In this document: one piece after another, positions 18,715 to 26,980 of the stretch
Layout of the letters: every line of letters begins with the position of its first letter
Position numbering within the stretch: position 1 is the first letter of the stretch
NCBI GenBank assembly: GCA_012520645.1
Contig: JAAYNV010000043.1
Span: 62,001 to 126,000 of the forward strand
Direction: 5' to 3'
DNA: 64,000 bases
Origin: Clostridiales bacterium
Lineage (GTDB): Bacteria > Bacillota > Clostridia > Lachnospirales > Lachnospiraceae
Position numbers and translations under genes: made by a program
The notes under the pieces: model-generated
The model's input: the letters and a program-made list of their open reading frames with translations, nothing else
What the model was told of the DNA's origin: nothing
The model's database searches: none

Positions 18715-18733
18715 AGAGGAATGAAAAAATTAC

Positions 18734-18779
18734 AAATGTCACATGCACTTTGTTACAAAGTGCAGATGTGGCATTTTTC
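18734..18779 (+). terminator. Intrinsic terminator closing the sensory unit
   Basis: Two long arms (18734-18752 and 18756-18776) pair through GCACTTTG/CAAAGTGC and AAATGTCACAT/ATGTGGCATTT with a two-base bulge, followed by TT. It separates the regulators from the ABC importer. Confidence 0.85.
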
Positions 18780-18873
18780 CTTTTCCCATATAATTATCTT
18801 GTAACAAAACAAAAGACCGGACAGCCAAGAATCAGTTCGGTAAAGCGGAAAAAAACCAGATGGGAGAGAAAGT

Positions 18874-19920
18874 ATGAAGAAAAAAGTATTGAGCGCAGTA
18901 CTCTGTATGAGCATGGTATTTGCAATGCTGACAGGATGTGGCAAAGAGGCAGCTCCGGTGGCAGAGGAGGCACAGCAGGAAACCAAACAGGAGACAGTTG
19001 AGAAAACTGCCGAAGAGGCAGTGGAAAAGGCAACTGAAGAGGCAGCGGCAGCAGGTGAGAAAGAACATTATACATTCGGATATACTTGTATGGATGGAAC
19101 GAATCCTTTCTTTGTAATATTGGAAAAGACAATCCGTGAGAGAGTGGAAGAGAACGGTGATACTTTGATTACAACCGATCCGGCCAATGATGTTTCCTTA
19201 CAGATTACCCAGATTGAGGACATGATTTCGCAGGGGATTGATGCAATCTTTTTAAATCCGGCAGAAGCAGAAGGTATTCTTCCGGCACTTGACCAGTTAA
19301 AAGAAGCAGGAATACCGATTATCAACTTTGATACCGAAGTAGCAGATATGCCCTATGTGGCATCTTATGCGGGATCGGACAACTACAATGCAGGTAAGGT
19401 GTGTGGTGAGGACCTTGTGAAGAAATGCCCGAATGGTGGTGACATCATTGTACTGGATTCCCCGACTATGAATTCCGTAGTAGACAGAACCAACGGTTTT
19501 TTGGATGCGATCGAAGGTAAGGGCTTTAATATCGTAGCACAGCAGGATGCCAAGGGTAATCTGGAGGTTTCCATGGGAATTGCTGAAGATTTATTACAGG
19601 CACACGGTGATGTTGTTGCAATTTTTGGCGGAAATGATCCGACAGCACTCGGGGCACTGGCAGCAGCAAATGCAGCAGGTCTTACGGACTGCATGATCTA
19701 CGGTGTAGACGGTTCTCCGGATATTAAGGCTGAGTTAGCATCCGGTGAATCTCTGATTGAAGGAACCGGTGCTCAGTCTCCGATCAGCATTGCAAACACA
19801 TCAGTAGATATCATGTACAAAATGATGGCTGGTGAGGAAATTGAAGATCGTTATCCGGTAGAAACATTCCTCATTACATCTGATAATGTATCCGAATATG
19901 GAACAGACGGATGGCAGTAA
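18874..19920 (+). CDS. Sugar ABC transporter substrate-binding lipoprotein
   Basis: This 348-residue RbsB-type binding protein has a signal ending in the lipobox LTG-Cys22. A Glu/Ala-rich linker to about residue 62 tethers the lobe domain. Features of the ribose/galactose class are FGYTCMDGTNPFF, DMISQGIDAIFLNP, FGGNDPTALGALAA and YGVDGSPD. The exact sugar cannot be read from sequence. It is the first gene of the importer and is followed by a hairpin that would let it be made in excess over the ATPase and permease. It is a paralogue of the anchored protein at 14363. Confidence 0.93.
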   Translation: MKKKVLSAVLCMSMVFAMLTGCGKEAAPVAEEAQQETKQETVEKTAEEAVEKATEEAAAAGEKEHYTFGYTCMDGTNPFFVILEKTIRERVEENGDTLITTDPANDVSLQITQIEDMISQGIDAIFLNPAEAEGILPALDQLKEAGIPIINFDTEVADMPYVASYAGSDNYNAGKVCGEDLVKKCPNGGDIIVLDSPTMNSVVDRTNGFLDAIEGKGFNIVAQQDAKGNLEVSMGIAEDLLQAHGDVVAIFGGNDPTALGALAAANAAGLTDCMIYGVDGSPDIKAELASGESLIEGTGAQSPISIANTSVDIMYKMMAGEEIEDRYPVETFLITSDNVSEYGTDGWQ

Positions 19921-19964
19921 AACGGAAATGAATATGTGATTTCTTAAGAAGTCAGCATAATAGA

Positions 19965-20006
19965 AGAAAAGTGCTTTACAGACAAAGCGGTAAGGCACTT
20001 TTCTTT
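19965..20006 (+). terminator. Attenuating hairpin between binding protein and ATPase genes
   Basis: AGAAAAGTGCTTTAC (19965-19979) pairs with GTAAGGCACTTTTCT (19990-20004), 15 pairs with one G-U, then TTCT. It probably stops part of the transcripts after the binding-protein gene. Confidence 0.75.
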
Positions 20007-20029
20007 CTAAGAAAGAAGCAGGTGGTCAC

Positions 20030-21514
20030 TTGAGCGGAAATGTATTATTACAGATGAAAAACATACACAAACAGTTTCCGGGTGTGTATGCCTTAAAGGA
20101 TATTAATTTTGAATTGCGCGCCGGAGAAGTTCATGCGCTATTGGGTGAAAATGGGGCAGGAAAGTCAACACTGATCAAGGTGCTCGGTGGTATTTATGAA
20201 GCAGATCAGGGTGAAATTTTGATTGAAGGACAAAAGGTCGAAATACACGATGTCCTTTCCGCGCAGAGAAATGGTATTGCCATTATCCATCAGGAACTGG
20301 TTTTGGTTCCGCATATGACGGTGGCAGAGAATATATTCTTAGGCAGGGAGAAGAAAAAGGGTACTTTTGTCAATCAGGACAAAATGGTAGAGGAAGCGCA
20401 GAGACTTCTGGATACTTATCAAATGAATATTGAAGCAGATATGCTGATCAAGGATCTGACGATTGCACAGCAGCAGATGGTTGAAATTGTGAAAGCAATC
20501 TCCTTTCAGTCAAAAATTTTGGTCATGGATGAGCCAACCTCTTCTATTTCGGACAAAGAGGTAGCCTTCCTGTTTGAAACGATGCGTACTCTGACCAAAA
20601 AAGGTGTGGGTATTATTTATATTTCTCACAAGATGAGTGAGTTAGAGGAAATCTGTGACCGCGTCACTGTGATGCGTGATGGAACATATGTTGGCACAGA
20701 AACAGTAAAGGAAACAAACAAAGATAAACTGATTGCCATGATGGTTGGGCGTGAATTGGAGAATTATTATATAAGAGACTATCAGAAAGCAACAGAGGTG
20801 TTGCTTAAGTGTGAGAATATTTCAGATGGAAATATGGCTCGGGGCGCCAGCTTTGAATTGAGAAAGGGTGAAATCATTGGTTTTGCAGGATTGGTTGGGG
20901 CAGGCAGAAGTGAGGTTATGAAATGTTTGTTTGGGCTGACCAAGAAATACACCGGAAAGATTTATCTGGAAGGCAGAGAAGTTAAGATTACCTCCCCGGT
21001 ACAAGCTATGAAAGCAGGCATTGCACTGGTACCGGAGGATCGAAAGCTGGAAGGCATTTATAAGGTGCAGAGTGTAAAATTTAATTCTACCATAGAAGTA
21101 TTAAACCGGTTTATACATGGAATATTCGTGGATGAAGTGGAGGAAGGGAAAATTACACAAAAATATATAGATATGATGGATACAAAAACTCCGAATATGG
21201 ATCAGCTTATTGGAAACCTGTCGGGTGGTAACCAACAGAAGGTCATGATTGGAAGATGGCTGGCCACAGATCCAAAGGTACTGATTTTGGATGAGCCGAC
21301 CCGTGGTGTGGATGTCAAGGCCAAATCGGAAATTTATGCAATTATGAATGAATTGGTAAAGGGTGGCATGTCCATTATCATGATTTCCTCGGAATTGCCG
21401 GAAATTATCAATATGAGTGACAGAGTATATGTCATGGCAGGCGGAAAGGTACAGGGATGCCTGAGCCATGAAGAAGTTTCTCAGGAACGCATTATGCATA
21501 TGGCAGCCATTTAA
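20030..21514 (+). CDS. Sugar ABC transporter ATP-binding protein (RbsA/MglA type)
   Basis: This 494-residue protein has two fused ATPase domains, typical of the ribose/galactose importers. The first has Walker A GENGAGKST near residue 40 and Walker B ILVMDEPTSS. The second has the degenerate GLVGAGRSE, the signature LSGGNQQK and LILDEPTRGVD. The start appears to be a TTG at 20030, six bases after CAGGTGG, giving MSGNVLLQMKNIHKQFPG; an ATG at 20054 is a shorter alternative without a clear ribosome site. A TTG start would lower its expression relative to the binding protein. The permease follows after 11 bases. Confidence 0.94.
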   Translation: MSGNVLLQMKNIHKQFPGVYALKDINFELRAGEVHALLGENGAGKSTLIKVLGGIYEADQGEILIEGQKVEIHDVLSAQRNGIAIIHQELVLVPHMTVAENIFLGREKKKGTFVNQDKMVEEAQRLLDTYQMNIEADMLIKDLTIAQQQMVEIVKAISFQSKILVMDEPTSSISDKEVAFLFETMRTLTKKGVGIIYISHKMSELEEICDRVTVMRDGTYVGTETVKETNKDKLIAMMVGRELENYYIRDYQKATEVLLKCENISDGNMARGASFELRKGEIIGFAGLVGAGRSEVMKCLFGLTKKYTGKIYLEGREVKITSPVQAMKAGIALVPEDRKLEGIYKVQSVKFNSTIEVLNRFIHGIFVDEVEEGKITQKYIDMMDTKTPNMDQLIGNLSGGNQQKVMIGRWLATDPKVLILDEPTRGVDVKAKSEIYAIMNELVKGGMSIIMISSELPEIINMSDRVYVMAGGKVQGCLSHEEVSQERIMHMAAI

Positions 21515-21525
21515 AGGAGGAGCAG

Positions 21526-22479
21526 ATGAAAAAAGTTAAAACTTATTTTAAAGATAATTTAGGAATTATTGCTGCATTTCTGGTACTGTGCATTTTCCTG
21601 TCCGTAAATCCGGAAACAAGAAGTTCCTTTTTTACAACGAAGAATCTGTTTAATGTACTCAGACAGATTTCTACGAACCTGTATCTGGCATGCGGTATGA
21701 CCATGGTCATTATTTTGGGCGGAATTGATCTGTCGGTAGGATCAATCATTGCATTGTCAGGATGTATTGCAGCAGGATGTGTATCCCGTTATAATATGCC
21801 GATTGCAGTGGCAATTTTAATTGGTCTGTTAGTGGGACTTGCGGTCGGTATGTTCAATGGACTTGTAATTTCCAAAACAACAATTCCACCGTTTATTGTG
21901 ACATTGGCGACCATGAATATTGCAAAGGGATTTGCCTATGTTTATACCGGCGGTTCACCGGTGCGTGTCGTAACGAAGGAGTGGCAGTTTATCGGAGCAG
22001 GCTATATAGGACCTTTTCCGACTCCGGTTGTCATTTTGATACTGGTTCTTATTATCACGGCAATTCTTATGAATAAGACAAAGCTTGGACGTCATATGTA
22101 TGCAGTCGGAGGCAACCAACAGGCGGCGGAATTTTCGGGAATCAATGTGGCAAAAGTAAAATTCTGCATCCATGCTTTTTCCGGTCTGATGGCAGGTTTG
22201 GCAGGTATCGTACTTGCCTCCCGTATGTATTCTGGGCAGCCGACAGCAGGAGACGGTGCAGAAATGGATGCTATTGCAGCCGTTGTAGTAGGTGGTACAA
22301 GTATGGCAGGCGGCAGCGGTAAAATTGGTGGAACCATTATCGGCGGACTGATTATTGGAGTATTAAATAACGGACTGAACCTGTTGAATGTCAATTCCTT
22401 TTGGCAGTACGTAGTAAAGGGCGTTGTTATCTTACTGGCAGTATTCCTTGATTACATACGAAACAAAAAAACAAAATAA
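21526..22479 (+). CDS. Sugar ABC transporter permease (RbsC type)
   Basis: This 317-residue permease of the ribose/galactose/autoinducer class has about nine or ten hydrophobic segments. Conserved features are GGIDLSVGSIIALSG, FNGLVISKTTIPPFIVTLATM and GRHMYAVGGNQQAAEFSGI, the last being the ATPase-contact loop. AAAGGAGGAG precedes its ATG. It completes a binding protein-ATPase-permease importer in which the single permease acts as a homodimer. A strong terminator follows it. Confidence 0.94.
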   Translation: MKKVKTYFKDNLGIIAAFLVLCIFLSVNPETRSSFFTTKNLFNVLRQISTNLYLACGMTMVIILGGIDLSVGSIIALSGCIAAGCVSRYNMPIAVAILIGLLVGLAVGMFNGLVISKTTIPPFIVTLATMNIAKGFAYVYTGGSPVRVVTKEWQFIGAGYIGPFPTPVVILILVLIITAILMNKTKLGRHMYAVGGNQQAAEFSGINVAKVKFCIHAFSGLMAGLAGIVLASRMYSGQPTAGDGAEMDAIAAVVVGGTSMAGGSGKIGGTIIGGLIIGVLNNGLNLLNVNSFWQYVVKGVVILLAVFLDYIRNKKTK

Positions 22480-22506
22480 AAAATCCTATACAGGAGCAGA
22501 AGTATA

Positions 22507-22545
22507 GGGTGTCAAGAAAAAATACTTGACACCCCATTTTATTTC
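22507..22545 (+). terminator. Intrinsic terminator after the sugar permease
   Basis: GGGTGTCAAG (22507-22516) pairs perfectly with CTTGACACCC (22525-22534), followed by a T-rich run. CCTATAC (22485-22491) can instead pair with GTATAGG (22502-22508), competing with the base of the stem. Confidence 0.87.
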
Positions 22546-22554
22546 GTGTAAGAT
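22526..22554 (+). promoter_or_regulatory. Promoter for ylxM-ffh, embedded in the terminator
   Basis: TTGACA (22526-22531) lies in the descending arm of the preceding terminator, and TAAGAT (22549-22554) follows after 17 bases. It is 18 bases before the ylxM start. Confidence 0.7.
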
Positions 22555-22572
22555 AACCAAGGTGACAAAAAT

Positions 22573-22887
22573 ATGGAAAGAATTGTAGAACAAGGATTTT
22601 TATATGATTTTTATGGAGAACTTCTGACTGAGCACCAGAGGCAGATTTATGAGGATGCCATATTTGGTGATATGTCCTTAAGTGAGATTGCCCAACAGCA
22701 TGGAATCAGCAGGCAGGGAGTTCACGATCTGCTCAGGCGGTGCGACAAAATCTTAAGTGATTATGAGAGCAAACTCCATCTGGTATCCCGTTTTACAATT
22801 ATTAAGAACAAAATTGAGCAGATCAACGCAGTCACAACGCAGGAGGCAGTGAAAAAGCTGTCGAATGAAATCTTGGAGGAACTTTAG
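22573..22887 (+). CDS. ylxM: YlxM family DNA-binding-like protein
   Basis: This 104-residue protein of the UPF0122/YlxM family is encoded with ffh across Firmicutes. A sigma-70 region 4-like helix-turn-helix occupies residues 20-60: TEHQRQIYEDAIFGDMSLSE, then IAQQHGISRQGVHDLLRRC. Work in other Firmicutes connects YlxM with SRP function. It ends five bases before ffh. The family name and operon context are secure, the molecular role less so. Confidence 0.9.
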   Translation: MERIVEQGFLYDFYGELLTEHQRQIYEDAIFGDMSLSEIAQQHGISRQGVHDLLRRCDKILSDYESKLHLVSRFTIIKNKIEQINAVTTQEAVKKLSNEILEEL

Positions 22888-22892
22888 GGCGC

Positions 22893-24269
22893 ATGGCATT
22901 TGAGAGTTTAACCGATAAACTGCAGAATGTATTCAAGAACTTAAGAGGTAAAGGACGTTTAACGGAAGAGGACGTAAAGACCGCCTTAAAGGAGGTCAAG
23001 CTGGCATTACTGGAAGCGGACGTAAATTTTAAGGTCGTGAAGCAGTTTGTCAAGTCTGTGGAAGAACGGGCAATCGGTTCGGATGTTATGAATGGTCTGA
23101 ATCCGGGACAGATGGTCATCAAGATTGTAAATGAAGAGATGACTGCACTTATGGGTTCTGAGACGACAGAGCTTGCACTACAGCCGGGAAAAGCGATTAC
23201 TGTTATAATGATGTGTGGACTGCAGGGTGCAGGTAAGACGACCACCACAGCTAAGATTGCAGGAAAACTTAAGTTGAAAGGCAAGAAGCCTTTGCTGGTA
23301 GCGTGTGATGTATACCGTCCTGCAGCAATTAAACAGTTACAGGTAAACGGGGAAAAACAGCAGGTGGATGTATTCTCCATGGGAGAGAATCATAAGCCTG
23401 TCAACATCGCCAAGGCAGCAATGGAGCATGCGCAGAAGAATGGACATAACGTTGTGATTCTGGATACTGCCGGACGGCTTCATATTGATGAAGCAATGAT
23501 GGAAGAACTGCAGGAGATTAAAGCAAATGTAGAAATCCATCAGACGCTTTTGGTAGTGGATGCCATGACCGGACAGGATGCGGTCAATGTGGCAAAGGAA
23601 TTTGATGAGAAGGTCGGCGTAGACGGAGTTGTATTGTCTAAGATGGATGGCGATACGAGAGGTGGTGCGGCGCTTTCGGTTAAAGCGGTCACCGGGAAAC
23701 CGATTTTATTTGTCGGAATGGGTGAGAAATTATCGGATCTGGAGCAGTTTTATCCGGATCGGATGGCGGGTCGCATCCTTGGCATGGGAGATGTCCTTTC
23801 CCTGATTGACAAGGTACAGGCCAATATGGACATAGATGCGGACAAAGAAAAAGAGATGGCCGCAAAAATGAAAAAGGGAAAGTTCGATTTTGAGGACTAT
23901 CTGGAAAGCATGAAGCAGATGCGCAAGATGGGCGGACTGACCAGTATTTTAAGCATGCTTCCCGGTGTGGGAGCAAACATGGGCGATATTGAGTCCATGA
24001 TTGATGAGAAACAGATGGCGAGAATGGAGGCGATTGTTTTAAGTATGACGCCTGCAGAACGTCAGAATCCCAAACTCTTAAATCCGGGCAGAAAGCATCG
24101 GATTGCGAAGGGAGCAGGCGTGGACATCAGTGTTGTAAATCGTTTCATCAAACAGTTCGAACAGGGACAGAAGATGATGAAGCAGATGCCGGGTATGATG
24201 GGCGGCAGAAAAGGCCGGGGAATGTTCTCCGGAGGAATGGGATTACCGAAAGGAAAATTTCCGTTTTAA
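22893..24269 (+). CDS. ffh: Signal recognition particle protein Ffh
   Basis: Ffh is the SRP54 GTPase that binds signal sequences and SRP RNA and hands ribosomes to FtsY. The 458-residue protein has the N domain, a G domain with GLQGAGKTTTTAKIAGKL, DTAGRLHIDE and SKMDGDTRGG, and from about residue 300 a methionine-rich M domain (ILSMLPGVGANM, KMMKQMPGMMGGRKG) that binds RNA and hydrophobic signals. Its length is normal. The SRP RNA gene was not found in the window. Confidence 0.97.
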   Translation: MAFESLTDKLQNVFKNLRGKGRLTEEDVKTALKEVKLALLEADVNFKVVKQFVKSVEERAIGSDVMNGLNPGQMVIKIVNEEMTALMGSETTELALQPGKAITVIMMCGLQGAGKTTTTAKIAGKLKLKGKKPLLVACDVYRPAAIKQLQVNGEKQQVDVFSMGENHKPVNIAKAAMEHAQKNGHNVVILDTAGRLHIDEAMMEELQEIKANVEIHQTLLVVDAMTGQDAVNVAKEFDEKVGVDGVVLSKMDGDTRGGAALSVKAVTGKPILFVGMGEKLSDLEQFYPDRMAGRILGMGDVLSLIDKVQANMDIDADKEKEMAAKMKKGKFDFEDYLESMKQMRKMGGLTSILSMLPGVGANMGDIESMIDEKQMARMEAIVLSMTPAERQNPKLLNPGRKHRIAKGAGVDISVVNRFIKQFEQGQKMMKQMPGMMGGRKGRGMFSGGMGLPKGKFPF

Positions 24270-24333
24270 TGCCCCCTTAACCATAAACTTTTAAATTATT
24301 TTATTTTTCAAATTTATTGGAGGTAAGAAAGAA

Positions 24334-24579
24334 ATGGCAGTAAAAATCAGATTAAGAAGAATGGGACAGAAGAAAGCACCTTTTTATAGAATTATCGTTG
24401 CAGATTCCAGATCCCCGAGAGACGGCAGATTTATCGAAGAAATCGGTACATTTGATCCGACTACCGATCCGAGTACATTCAAGGTAGATGAGGAACTTGC
24501 TAAGAAGTGGCTTGCAAACGGTGCACAGCCGACAGAAGTTGTAAACAAGATTTTCAAGCAGGCTGGTATTGTAAAATAA
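24334..24579 (+). CDS. rpsP: 30S ribosomal protein S16
   Basis: This 81-residue protein begins [19 protein letters not shown], the highly conserved S16 N-terminus, followed by [17 protein letters not shown]-like residues near position 24 (here [19 protein letters not shown]). S16 is needed for assembly of the small subunit. TTGGAGGT precedes the ATG. khpA follows within 40 bases, the usual partner order rpsP-khpA-rimM. Confidence 0.97.
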   Translation: MAVKIRLRRMGQKKAPFYRIIVADSRSPRDGRFIEEIGTFDPTTDPSTFKVDEELAKKWLANGAQPTEVVNKIFKQAGIVK

Positions 24580-24615
24580 GAAACTGTTTGTCTGAAAAGC
24601 TTTTGGAGGTGGACT

Positions 24616-24843
24616 ATGAAGGAATTAGTTGAGGTAATTGCAAAAGCGCTTGTTGACAATCCGGATGAAGTAGTCGTGACCGAGAAAGAAAACGGTAAGA
24701 ACGTGACAATCGAACTTCATGTTGCACAGCCTGATATGGGTAAGGTGATTGGCAAACAGGGACGTATTGCAAAGGCAATCCGTTCTGTAGTGAAGGCGGC
24801 GTCATCCAAAGACAATAAGAAAGTAGATGTAGAGATTATCTAA
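24616..24843 (+). CDS. khpA: KH-domain RNA-binding protein KhpA
   Basis: This 75-residue single KH-domain protein (YlqC/KhpA family) carries the GxxG loop as GKQGR at about residues 44-48, preceded by the VIGKQG strand. In other Firmicutes it pairs with KhpB/Jag to bind RNA and influence cell division. It has a TTGGAGGTG ribosome site and is followed at once by a terminator, which ends the ylxM-ffh-rpsP-khpA unit. Confidence 0.92.
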   Translation: MKELVEVIAKALVDNPDEVVVTEKENGKNVTIELHVAQPDMGKVIGKQGRIAKAIRSVVKAASSKDNKKVDVEII

Positions 24844-24845
24844 TG

Positions 24846-24877
24846 AAAGGCACCCGGTATAGAGCCGGGTGCTTTAT
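24846..24877 (+). terminator. Intrinsic terminator after khpA
   Basis: GCACCCGG (24850-24857) pairs with CCGGGTGC (24865-24872), flanked by AAAG upstream and TTTATTT downstream. Confidence 0.88.
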
Positions 24878-24930
24878 TTCACGTAAGGATGGCCTGCGAA
24901 GCGAGGCGGCTGTTGTTGAAAGAGGTGTAT

Positions 24931-25440
24931 ATGGAAGAATTTTTTCAAATCGGGGTTATTTCCTCCACCCATGGGGTCAGAGGCGAAGTTAAGGTGTTCC
25001 CTACCACCGATGATGTAAAGCGTTTTAAAAAATGTAAAGAGGTTTTGCTTGATACCGGAAAAGAGAGAATTACTCTGGAAGTAGAAGGTGTGAAGTTTTT
25101 TAAGCAGTTTGCCATTTTGAAATTCAAAGGTATCGACACACTCAATGATGTGGAAAAATATAAGGGTAAGAGTCTGATCGTACCGCGAAAGGATGCGGTG
25201 CGACTTCGTAAGGATGAATACTTTGTTGCGGATTTGATCGGTGTACAAATCTATAATGAGGATGAACAGAAAATCGGTATCTTAAAGGATGTGCTTGAAA
25301 CAGGAGCAAATGACGTTTATGTAATTGCGCTGGATGACGGGCGGGAATTGCTGCTCCCGGCAATCAAGGAGTGTGTTCTGGAAGTGAGAATTGAAGAACA
25401 GTATATGAGGATTCATATACTGGATGGATTGTTAGACTAG
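24931..25440 (+). CDS. rimM: Ribosome maturation factor RimM
   Basis: RimM binds S19 and assists maturation of the 30S head. The 169-residue protein has the N-terminal RimM barrel (QIGVISSTHGVRGEVKVFP) and a C-terminal PRC barrel (DLIGVQIYNED to LLPAIKECVLEV). I start it at 24931, giving MEEFFQIG, because GAAAGAGGTG precedes it; an in-frame ATG at 24889 lies in leader sequence. Normally trmD follows directly, but here a phosphatase and a minus-strand hydrolase gene intervene. Confidence 0.95.
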   Translation: MEEFFQIGVISSTHGVRGEVKVFPTTDDVKRFKKCKEVLLDTGKERITLEVEGVKFFKQFAILKFKGIDTLNDVEKYKGKSLIVPRKDAVRLRKDEYFVADLIGVQIYNEDEQKIGILKDVLETGANDVYVIALDDGRELLLPAIKECVLEVRIEEQYMRIHILDGLLD

Positions 25441-25461
25441 CAGAAAATAAATGGAAGGAAA

Positions 25462-26280
25462 ATGGGAATGGCAGGAGAAAGAATACAACTGGATGGTCTG
25501 ATTAACACAAGGGATTTAGGTGGATACCGGACAAGAGACGGCAGAAGATTAAAGAAAAAGCGTGTTCTTCGAAGCGGTGCTCTTTGTATCGCGACCGAGC
25601 AGGATATTCAGATTCTGACAAAGCAGTACGAATTAAAGAAAATCATAGACTTTCGGACCAAAACCGAGCGGGTACAAAAACCGGATCCGGAAATTATGGG
25701 TGTGGACTATGTCGTAAACGAAATTCTGCAGGAGGCCCAGCTGGGAATTACCCATGAAGGAGAAAAAAGACCGACGGAGCTGCTTGCATCCATGATTGCA
25801 ATGTGCAGAGAAGTAGGGGAAAGGGCAGAACAGTATCTGGCAGGACTTTATCCTAAACTGGTCACCGATGAAAACTGTATCCGGGGCTACAGACGCTTTT
25901 TTGAAATTCTGCTTACCCAGCAAGAAGGAGCTGTGCTGTATCACTGCTCCGAAGGAAAGGACAGAGTAGGAACAGCAACGGCGCTTTTTTTAAGTGCTCT
26001 TGGTGTAGAAAGAGAGGTCATCTTATCGGATTACCTGCTTACCAATGATTATACAGAGGAAAAACGAAGAGACATCTATGAAAAGATGAAAGAGAAGACC
26101 CCGGAGGAACCGGGACTTGCGGAGAGGTTTCTGATTTTAAACAGTGTCCACAGAAGCTATCTAGAATCGTTGTTTGATACGATTGATCAAAGATACGGTT
26201 CCATGGACTGTTTCCTGCAGGATCAGATGGGCTTGGTGGAAGAGAAAAGGGACAGGCTGCAGCAGATGTATCTGGAATAA
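25462..26280 (+). CDS. Tyrosine-protein phosphatase family protein
   Basis: This 272-residue cytosolic protein of the bacterial dual-specificity/tyrosine phosphatase group (Y_phosphatase3) has the P-loop HCSEGKDRVGTAT with nucleophile Cys162 and Arg168, the C-x5-R signature. The N-terminal motif NTRDLGGYRTRDGR is typical of the group. Substrates in this family range from phosphotyrosine to phosphoserine and phosphoinositides, so the substrate is open. It is 21 bases downstream of rimM on the same strand and thus likely co-transcribed with a ribosome-maturation gene. Two ATG codons (25462, 25468) are possible starts. Confidence 0.87.
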   Translation: MGMAGERIQLDGLINTRDLGGYRTRDGRRLKKKRVLRSGALCIATEQDIQILTKQYELKKIIDFRTKTERVQKPDPEIMGVDYVVNEILQEAQLGITHEGEKRPTELLASMIAMCREVGERAEQYLAGLYPKLVTDENCIRGYRRFFEILLTQQEGAVLYHCSEGKDRVGTATALFLSALGVEREVILSDYLLTNDYTEEKRRDIYEKMKEKTPEEPGLAERFLILNSVHRSYLESLFDTIDQRYGSMDCFLQDQMGLVEEKRDRLQQMYLE

Positions 26281-26308
26281 TATGGTTTTGTGAAAAACAG
26301 GCGATCCG

Positions 26309-26980
26309 TTATAGGAGAAGTTCCTTCTCGAAATGAATCTTATCTGCAAATGGGCGGAGTGCACCTGTATCCAGATAGGACATTGCTTTTTCACGGGCAT
26401 TCCAATAGTGCATCGGAATCACATGATCTACCATAATATTGCGTAAAAAATATTCCATGCCAAGCGTGGCATTTTCCTCTTGTCTGGGATCCAGAGTAAG
26501 AAACGCAGCATTGATATGGGTACCTTTTAAGCGGTTGATTTCAGCATGATAGGTGCCTGTCTGCCACTTATTATCGGTTTCGGGTTCCCCCTTCCAGTAC
26601 CAGAGGTTCAGATCTCCCGCATGAAAGATGGTTTTGTTTTCTGCCTGTATCAGATAGGCGACGCCCTCATCGGTGGAGAGCAGCGTATGGATTTGAATCC
26701 GGTCAAGGGAATAGGTTTCATGTGCCCTGACTGCCAGAATTTCATGGGGCGGTTTTTTGCAGATCCCTTTGTGAAGTATATAATGGATTTTAGGATAGCA
26801 TTCGGACAGCTTCCAGATTTTTTCGGAATAATGATCCGGGTGTCGGTGGGAAACAAGAACATAGATTTCCTTTTTCGGATCAAAGGCAGGAAGGCTGCCC
26901 TTATACCAGTCAAAAAGGAGAACCATATTTGTGAGTTCCACGGAAAAACCGCTGTGTTCTATATGGGTAATTTTCATCAT
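26309..26980 (-). CDS. Metallo-beta-lactamase-fold hydrolase
   Basis: This 223-residue protein of the MBL superfamily has the metal-binding motif SHRHPDH with His45, His47, Asp49 and His50, a further ligand motif FHAGDLN near residue 139 and a late histidine in IPMHYWN. It resembles the small UPF0173/UlaG-like group, whose substrates are mostly unknown. It is on the minus strand, converging on the phosphatase gene and diverging from trmD, so it has its own transcription. It has no signal peptide. The exact reaction cannot be named. Confidence 0.85.
   Translation of the reverse strand: MMKITHIEHSGFSVELTNMVLLFDWYKGSLPAFDPKKEIYVLVSHRHPDHYSEKIWKLSECYPKIHYILHKGICKKPPHEILAVRAHETYSLDRIQIHTLLSTDEGVAYLIQAENKTIFHAGDLNLWYWKGEPETDNKWQTGTYHAEINRLKGTHINAAFLTLDPRQEENATLGMEYFLRNIMVDHVIPMHYWNAREKAMSYLDTGALRPFADKIHFEKELLL

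Noticed and set aside
8553-22560. Genomic island with mobile element origin
   Set aside because: Gene order suggests insertion, but no transposase, integrase, direct repeat or attachment site was seen, so no mobile element is called.
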